The notes under the pieces are model-generated. The model was not told the origin of the DNA. It made no database searches and was given only the letters and a program-made list of their open reading frames with translations. Shown one piece after another: positions 14,994 through 16,907 of a stretch of 16,907 nt of DNA. The DNA is from Fidelibacterota bacterium TCS52 (lineage in GTDB: Bacteria; Fidelibacterota; Fidelibacteria; Fidelibacterales; Fidelibacteraceae), in contig LSCC01000027.1 of NCBI GenBank assembly GCA_001577215.1, positions 1 through 16,907 on the forward strand, in the 5' to 3' direction. Both the position numbers and the translations under genes were made by a program. Each line of letters opens with the position of its first letter. The stretch's first letter is position 1.

Positions 14994-15992
14994 CTATTTT
15001 TTATTCTTTTCAACAGTCGTGTTAAATCTTTTGGCTATTCTCAAAAATTCACTAGCTTTTTCATTACCACATTTTTTATAAGCAAGATAAGACAAATAAT
15101 AACCTTCTGCGATATTGAAGGAGTCTCTTTTGGTTAAATTATATCCTGTTCCTTCTAAATTTGGTACTTCGATACTTTTTCCAGATAAAATAATATCTGG
15201 GTTAGAAACTGTTTCCATGTTTTTTCTGTATATATTTGGCCACAATGGAGCATTTTCATAATATTTATCAGCCAATCCCCAAAGTGTATTACCTGAAATT
15301 ACATGATGTATAATAGAAGTTTCTTTATAAGTAGTTTCCGTTTTTTTAATAGTAGGCTCTTTCTTTTTTTCAGCAATAGCAATACTTTTATCTTTTTTTA
15401 CGGTATCTTTTTCTTTAACCATTTCTAATTTTGGAGGAACAGAATGATCGGGTTTTTTTTCTTGTCTATTAAGGAATTGAAATAATAAAAATATGATTAA
15501 AATAATAATTAATGAGCCAATAACAGGAATATAAGGGAATTTTTTTGGTGGTTTTTTTGTAATAATATCTTCTTTAGGTTTGTCTTGAGCAGTGGGCACA
15601 TCATTAACATCTTTATCTTCAACATTAATTTCATCTTTCATGATCTCTCCTTCTTTTTTTTTGCTTTTTTTTGTTACAATTTCTTTAGGATTTAAATGAT
15701 TATATTTACGATTAACAAAAATTCTCATTTTTTTATCAGGCCGAAAATGAATTTTACTGTGAGCAGGTACTTCAATATTCTCACCTGTTCTTGGATTTCT
15801 CATATTTTGTGTTTTAACCCAATTTAATTTAAAAATACCTAAACCGGTTATATTAACATGACCATCTCTTTGTAATCCTTCTTTAATAGCATTAATAAGT
15901 TCATGAATATAATCATTTATAAATATTTTTTTATGGTCTGTTTTTTCTACAATAGCATCAATTATTTCTTGTAAGGTTACTTTATTATTCAT
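14994..15992 (-). CDS. HU-family DNA-binding domain fused to a transmembrane helix and periplasmic LysM domain
   Basis: A 332-residue membrane protein. Residues 1-96 form a HU/IHF-type DNA-binding domain: the dimerisation helices come first, then GLGIFKLNWVKTQ and the DNA-contacting arm MRNPRTGENIEVPAHSKI with FRPDKKMRIFVN. A charged lysine/glutamate linker follows (97-152). A single hydrophobic helix lies at about 154-174 (IPVIGSLIIILIIFLLFQFL), flanked on its N-side by KKPPKKFPY, which predicts the HU part in the cytoplasm. A second charged linker leads to a LysM domain (about 227-277: VISGNTLWGLADKYY, LWPNIYRKN, NPDIILSGKSIEVP) and a helical, TPR-like tail (about 290-325). The layout could tether DNA to peptidoglycan; that role is inference. 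The start overlaps the upstream HU stop by one base (TAATG), with GGAGGG just before it, indicating translational coupling. Confidence 0.9.
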   Translation of the reverse strand: MNNKVTLQEIIDAIVEKTDHKKIFINDYIHELINAIKEGLQRDGHVNITGLGIFKLNWVKTQNMRNPRTGENIEVPAHSKIHFRPDKKMRIFVNRKYNHLNPKEIVTKKSKKKEGEIMKDEINVEDKDVNDVPTAQDKPKEDIITKKPPKKFPYIPVIGSLIIILIIFLLFQFLNRQEKKPDHSVPPKLEMVKEKDTVKKDKSIAIAEKKKEPTIKKTETTYKETSIIHHVISGNTLWGLADKYYENAPLWPNIYRKNMETVSNPDIILSGKSIEVPNLEGTGYNLTKRDSFNIAEGYYLSYLAYKKCGNEKASEFLRIAKRFNTTVEKNKK

Positions 15993-16279
15993 TATTTAAC
16001 CCTCCATTTTTTAACTTCATCTTTTAAAAGATCACTTGGTTTAAAAGATAAGACATTTTTAACAGGTAACATAAGATGAACTTTCTTTTTAGGATTAAAG
16101 GATTTTCTTCTTTTCTTTTTTTTCACAGAGAAAGTACCGTATTTTGGTAAAGTAAAAACATTTTCTTTTTCTATTATTTCTTTGAAAGTCCCAATAGTTT
16201 TATCAAATGTTTTTTTCGCTTCTACTTGAGTGCAATTTAGCCTTTCGGACAAAAGGGATATTATTTCATTTGTTGTCAT
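15992..16279 (-). CDS. HU-family DNA-binding protein
   Basis: A 95-residue small basic protein with the HU fold: helices at 1-38 (NEIISLLSERLNCTQVEAKK, then FKEIIEKEN), the turn LPKYGTFSVKKKKRRKSFNP that corresponds to the GLGTF...RNP region of HU, and a C-terminal lysine-rich end. The DNA-contacting arm is diverged: the usual NP-x-TG is replaced by NPKKK, and V43/L44 give FTLPKYGTF in place of the usual glycine-rich turn. It therefore belongs to the HU superfamily but is probably not the main nucleoid HU. It is first in a two-gene unit and its stop shares a base with the start of the HU-LysM gene, so the two may form heterodimers. A TATAAT lies about 53-58 bp upstream on this strand without a convincing -35. 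Confidence 0.85.
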   Translation of the reverse strand: MTTNEIISLLSERLNCTQVEAKKTFDKTIGTFKEIIEKENVFTLPKYGTFSVKKKKRRKSFNPKKKVHLMLPVKNVLSFKPSDLLKDEVKKWRVK

Positions 16280-16379
16280 AATTATACCTATTTTTTATTT
16301 TTTTATTCCATTTTATTTAATTTAAATATAAATTATAGAAAAACAAAATAATTTTATAAAAAAAGTTTTATTAAATATT

Positions 16380-16907
16380 ATGAGCAAAAATGAAATAAGA
16401 AGTATTAAAAATTTTACATCACATGAATTAAATAATTGGATTGAAGAACAGAAGTATTCTAAATTTAGAGGTAAGCAAATATTTAACTGGATTTATAAAA
16501 AATTTGTAAATTCACCGAATGAAATGTTAAATGTCCCTAAAAAATTAAAAAATGAAATAATAAAATATGGGAATTTTAATTTAATAGAAATAGTAAATCC
16601 AAATACGAAAATCCAAAATTCTTCAAAAAAATATTTATTTAAATTAAGTGATGGAAATTATATTGAAAGTGTAGTTATTTTAGAAAATAAAAGAAAAACC
16701 GTCTGCTTAAGTTCCCAAGTAGGATGTGGATTAGATTGTAAGTTCTGCCAAACTGCCAAAATGGGATTTATTCGTAATCTTTCTGTCGGAGAAATCATTG
16801 ATCAGTTATTATTTATAAAGAATGATATTAATGAAGAAATTACTAATGTAGTATATATGGGTATGGGAGAGCCATTATTAAATTACGATAATGTGATAAA
16901 ATCAGCA
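16380..16907 (+). CDS. rlmN: RlmN: 23S rRNA (adenine-2503-C2)/tRNA methyltransferase (3' end cut off by the window)
   Basis: Radical-SAM enzyme that methylates C2 of A2503 in 23S rRNA and A37 of some tRNAs. The first 176 codons are present and the frame remains open to the last base. The N-terminal RNA-binding-type domain is recognisable (FTSHELNNWIEEQKYSKFRG, then KQIFNWIYKKF). It is followed by CLSSQVGCGLDCKFCQTAKM, which carries the radical-SAM CxxxCxxC cluster motif, and by VVYMGMGEPLLNYDNV, the SAM-binding GEP motif. ATG at 16380 starts the protein at the usual place for the family; the Shine-Dalgarno is poor. The gene is divergent from the HU operon across about 100 bp of very AT-rich DNA. 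The second catalytic cysteine lies beyond the window. Confidence 0.96.
   Translation, partial: MSKNEIRSIKNFTSHELNNWIEEQKYSKFRGKQIFNWIYKKFVNSPNEMLNVPKKLKNEIIKYGNFNLIEIVNPNTKIQNSSKKYLFKLSDGNYIESVVILENKRKTVCLSSQVGCGLDCKFCQTAKMGFIRNLSVGEIIDQLLFIKNDINEEITNVVYMGMGEPLLNYDNVIKSA

Noticed and set aside
16280..16379. Divergent promoters between the HU operon and rlmN
   Set aside because: TATAAT-like hexamers occur on both strands, but the region is almost pure A/T and no -35 with proper spacing stands out, so no specific site is called.

Overview
The window is an AT-rich (roughly 30% G+C by eye), lysine/asparagine-rich segment of a bacterial chromosome from a Gram-negative organism. A TonB-dependent outer-membrane receptor is present, along with RecA, RecX, RlmN, GAPDH, two tRNAs and two HU-type proteins. 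The receptor has a carboxypeptidase-regulatory-like N-terminal domain, the aminotransferase resembles archaeal alanine aminotransferases, and one small membrane protein looks DUF3098-like. Together these suggest a low-GC lineage of the FCB group (for example Ignavibacteria, Marinimicrobia or Cloacimonadota-like). That placement is inference. The two clearest promoters are near-consensus sigma70 type (TTGAtA/TTGACA, 17 bp, TATAAT), which argues against Bacteroidota proper.

Layout. 1-771 is the 3' part of a flavodoxin/ferredoxin (EFR1-type) protein. 907-6408 is a same-strand cluster: a sodium:solute symporter, a multi-cluster iron-sulfur/FAD oxidoreductase, a DAO-family FAD oxidoreductase and a class I glutamine-amidotransferase-like gamma-glutamyl hydrolase. 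It looks like an uptake-and-oxidation module for an amino acid, N-methyl amino acid or gamma-glutamyl compound; the substrate is not readable from the sequence. 6466-7576 holds a two-TM protein overlapping a DUF58 protein. On the minus strand follow tRNA-Gly(CCC) and a class I aminotransferase (7691-8990). Rightward again come recA-recX (9199-10884) and gap with its own promoter and terminator (10892-12015). A TPP riboswitch follows (12180-12257), whose conserved 3' end contains the Shine-Dalgarno of a TonB-dependent receptor (12258-14777), making that receptor a probable thiamin-compound importer. The right end carries, on the minus strand, tRNA-Ala(GGC), a decayed copy of a gene 3' end, and a two-gene HU operon (14994-16279). 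rlmN starts divergently and runs off the window.

The most notable items are: (1) the HU - transmembrane - LysM protein, which by architecture could connect DNA to the cell wall, translationally coupled to a second HU protein; (2) a degenerate duplicate of that gene's 3' end just downstream of it; (3) the TPP riboswitch/TonB receptor unit; and (4) the symporter/oxidoreductase/gamma-glutamyl hydrolase cluster. No phage, IS element or CRISPR array was seen.
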